The position numbers were made by a program, and so were the translations under genes. 6,558 nucleotides of DNA, from contig SKKZ01000199.1 of assembly GCA_007123455.1 (NCBI GenBank), positions 1 through 6,558 of the forward strand. Reading direction: 5' to 3'. The notes under the pieces are model-generated. The model saw only the letters and a list, made by a program, of their open reading frames with translations. It searched no databases and was not told the origin of the DNA. Shown in pieces: positions 5,525 to 6,558 of this stretch; positions within the stretch are counted from its first letter, which is position 1, and every line of letters starts with the position of its first letter. The stretch is from Coriobacteriia bacterium (GTDB lineage: Bacteria > Actinomycetota > Coriobacteriia > Anaerosomatales > SLCP01).

Positions 5525-6226
5525 ATGATTCCGATCCGAGACGAGAACCCGACGCGTCGCTTTCCAGTGATCACGGTAGCGATTCTCATCGTGAACATCG
5601 TCGTGTTCGTATACGAGGTGTCGCTCTCCGACGCCGAGTTCATGGCATTCATCGACAGATGGGCGTTCATCCCGACGAGATTCGCCGCCGAGCCGCTCTC
5701 TCCCGCCGTGCTCTTGACCTTCATCACCGCGATGTTCTTGCACGGGGGCTGGCTGCATCTCGGCGGCAACATGCTCTATCTTTGGATCTTCGGGAACAAC
5801 ATCGAAGACCGACTGGGCAAGGTGCGATTCGTCGGATTCTATCTGGCTACCGGGATCATCGCGACGCTGACCCACGTGATAGTCGAGGGCGTTCGTGACA
5901 TCCCGCTCCTCGGAGCGAGCGGTGCGATTGCGGGCGTGCTCGGAGCGTACCTCCTGCTCTTTCCCCGGGCCCGTGTCCTTGTGGTGATCCCTATCTTCTT
6001 CATCATCGAACTCGCCCGGGTGCCGGCCGCATTCGTGATCGGCTTCTGGTTCCTCATCCAGATACTGCAAGGCATCGGCTCGATCTCGCCGGACGCAACG
6101 GGTGGAGGGGTGGCGTGGTGGGCCCACGTCGGCGGGTTCGTAGCGGGCGTTGCGCTGGCGCTCCCCGCGTTCCTCGCCGATCGGCGTGCGCGCAAGAAGA
6201 AGTCGTTCACCGCCACCTGGCGCTAG
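5525..6226 (+). CDS. Rhomboid-family intramembrane serine protease
   Basis: Rhomboids cleave membrane helices inside the bilayer with a Ser-His dyad. The 233-residue product starts MIPIRDENPTRRFPVITVAILI, typical of bacterial rhomboids with a short cytoplasmic N terminus and a first helix at about 14-32. It shows FLHGGWLHLGGNM (71-83) with His78 and Asn82, the nucleophile Ser132 in LLGASGAIAG (128-137), and the base His201 in WWAHVGGFVAG (198-208). The catalytic set is thus complete, so an active protease is expected rather than an inactive derlin-like homolog. The C terminus is basic (RRARKKK). ATG 5525 is preferred over the upstream GTG-type extension because of the GAGGG site. It is divergent from lemA and convergent with the next gene, with which its stop codon interlocks (CTAG). 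Substrates are unknown. Confidence 0.95.
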   Translation: MIPIRDENPTRRFPVITVAILIVNIVVFVYEVSLSDAEFMAFIDRWAFIPTRFAAEPLSPAVLLTFITAMFLHGGWLHLGGNMLYLWIFGNNIEDRLGKVRFVGFYLATGIIATLTHVIVEGVRDIPLLGASGAIAGVLGAYLLLFPRARVLVVIPIFFIIELARVPAAFVIGFWFLIQILQGIGSISPDATGGGVAWWAHVGGFVAGVALALPAFLADRRARKKKSFTATWR

Positions 6227-6558
6227 GCAGGGTCTACGCGCTCCGAGTCGATCTCGGCGAGCGCGTCCTGGACGCATATGACCGACGCGAGCTGGCGCCG
6301 GAAGTACTCACAGTACGCGTCGGCAAGCTCCTCGAGCTCACGGTCATCGGCCTCGATACCCTCGACCTCGACGCTGAGTGCAACCATACCGGCCAGGGGA
6401 GCCGAGTAGCCACCGGTTTCCTCGGCAAGCGACTCGATCGCTGAGAGCAGGAATGCGGGGATGCGCACGGTGACTCCGATCTCCGTGCCACAGCTCGGGC
6501 AGGTGAAGACGATATCTGCCTGCTCGGGCTCGCGCAGGACGACCGTGTCGATGTCTTC
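6223..6558 (-). CDS. C-terminal part of an unrecognised CPxCG-motif protein (5' end outside window)
   Basis: The minus-strand frame is open from the window edge at 6558 to TAG at 6225-6223, giving at least 111 residues. The visible part reads EDIDTVVLREPEQADIVF, then TCPSCGTEIGV (19-29), and then a long acidic, soluble C-terminal half with EADDRELEELADAYCEYFRRQ and the ending EIDSERVDPA. The CPSCG is a zinc-knuckle or zinc-ribbon half-site; a partner pair may lie in the missing N terminus, and later cysteines are visible in the YCEYF and VICVQ segments. A shorter reading from GTG 6468 is possible but would discard the coding-like CPSCG portion. I cannot assign a family with confidence; a CpxC-like or general zinc-ribbon protein is possible. 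It is convergent with the rhomboid gene and overlaps it by 4 bases. Confidence 0.72.
   Translation of the reverse strand, partial: EDIDTVVLREPEQADIVFTCPSCGTEIGVTVRIPAFLLSAIESLAEETGGYSAPLAGMVALSVEVEGIEADDRELEELADAYCEYFRRQLASVICVQDALAEIDSERVDPA

Noticed and set aside
5015..6277. Long leftward open frame of 420 residues over the rhomboid and lemA genes
   Set aside because: It reads antisense to the rhomboid gene and out of frame through lemA, with low-complexity charged sequence; the real genes there have full family motifs.

Overview
The window is GC-rich and densely packed. It most likely comes from a Gram-positive bacterium, probably an actinomycetote. Reasons are the high-GC third positions, frequent GTG starts, AGGAGG-type ribosome binding sites, a DUF3048/YerB-like membrane-anchored protein (a family typical of Firmicutes and Actinomycetota), the deoxyxylulose phosphate-independent PdxS/PdxT route to vitamin B6, and one gene that looks leaderless. 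I cannot name the species; a deep-branching lineage near Coriobacteriia is only a guess.

Layout, left to right. At 1-95 lie a short intergenic stretch and perhaps the first codons of a leftward gene cut by the window edge. At 96-1572 is the leftward pdxS-pdxT operon for pyridoxal 5'-phosphate synthase, with the two genes one base apart and a promoter near 1640-1669. At 1707-2783 is a leftward DUF3048 protein with an N-terminal membrane anchor. At 2808-2886 is a compact divergent promoter pair whose two -35 boxes sit symmetrically on a perfect 7-bp inverted repeat. At 2887-3087 is an unrecognised rightward 66-residue cysteine-containing protein that appears to start exactly at its transcription start. 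At 3084-5448 is the leftward operon lemA-htpX-lgt. At 5525-6226 is a divergent rhomboid-family intramembrane serine protease. At 6223-6558 is the 3' part of a leftward gene whose visible part begins with a CPxCG zinc-ribbon-like motif.

Functionally, the right two thirds is a membrane and envelope quality-control neighbourhood. Lgt lipidates preprolipoproteins. HtpX is a membrane zinc protease often paired with LemA. The rhomboid is a membrane-embedded protease. The DUF3048 protein is anchored facing outward. The vitamin B6 operon looks unrelated.

No mobile element, CRISPR array, tRNA, rRNA or convincing rho-independent terminator was seen. I found no clearly new multi-gene system. The most unusual item is the symmetric divergent promoter at 2808-2886 with its small leaderless gene.
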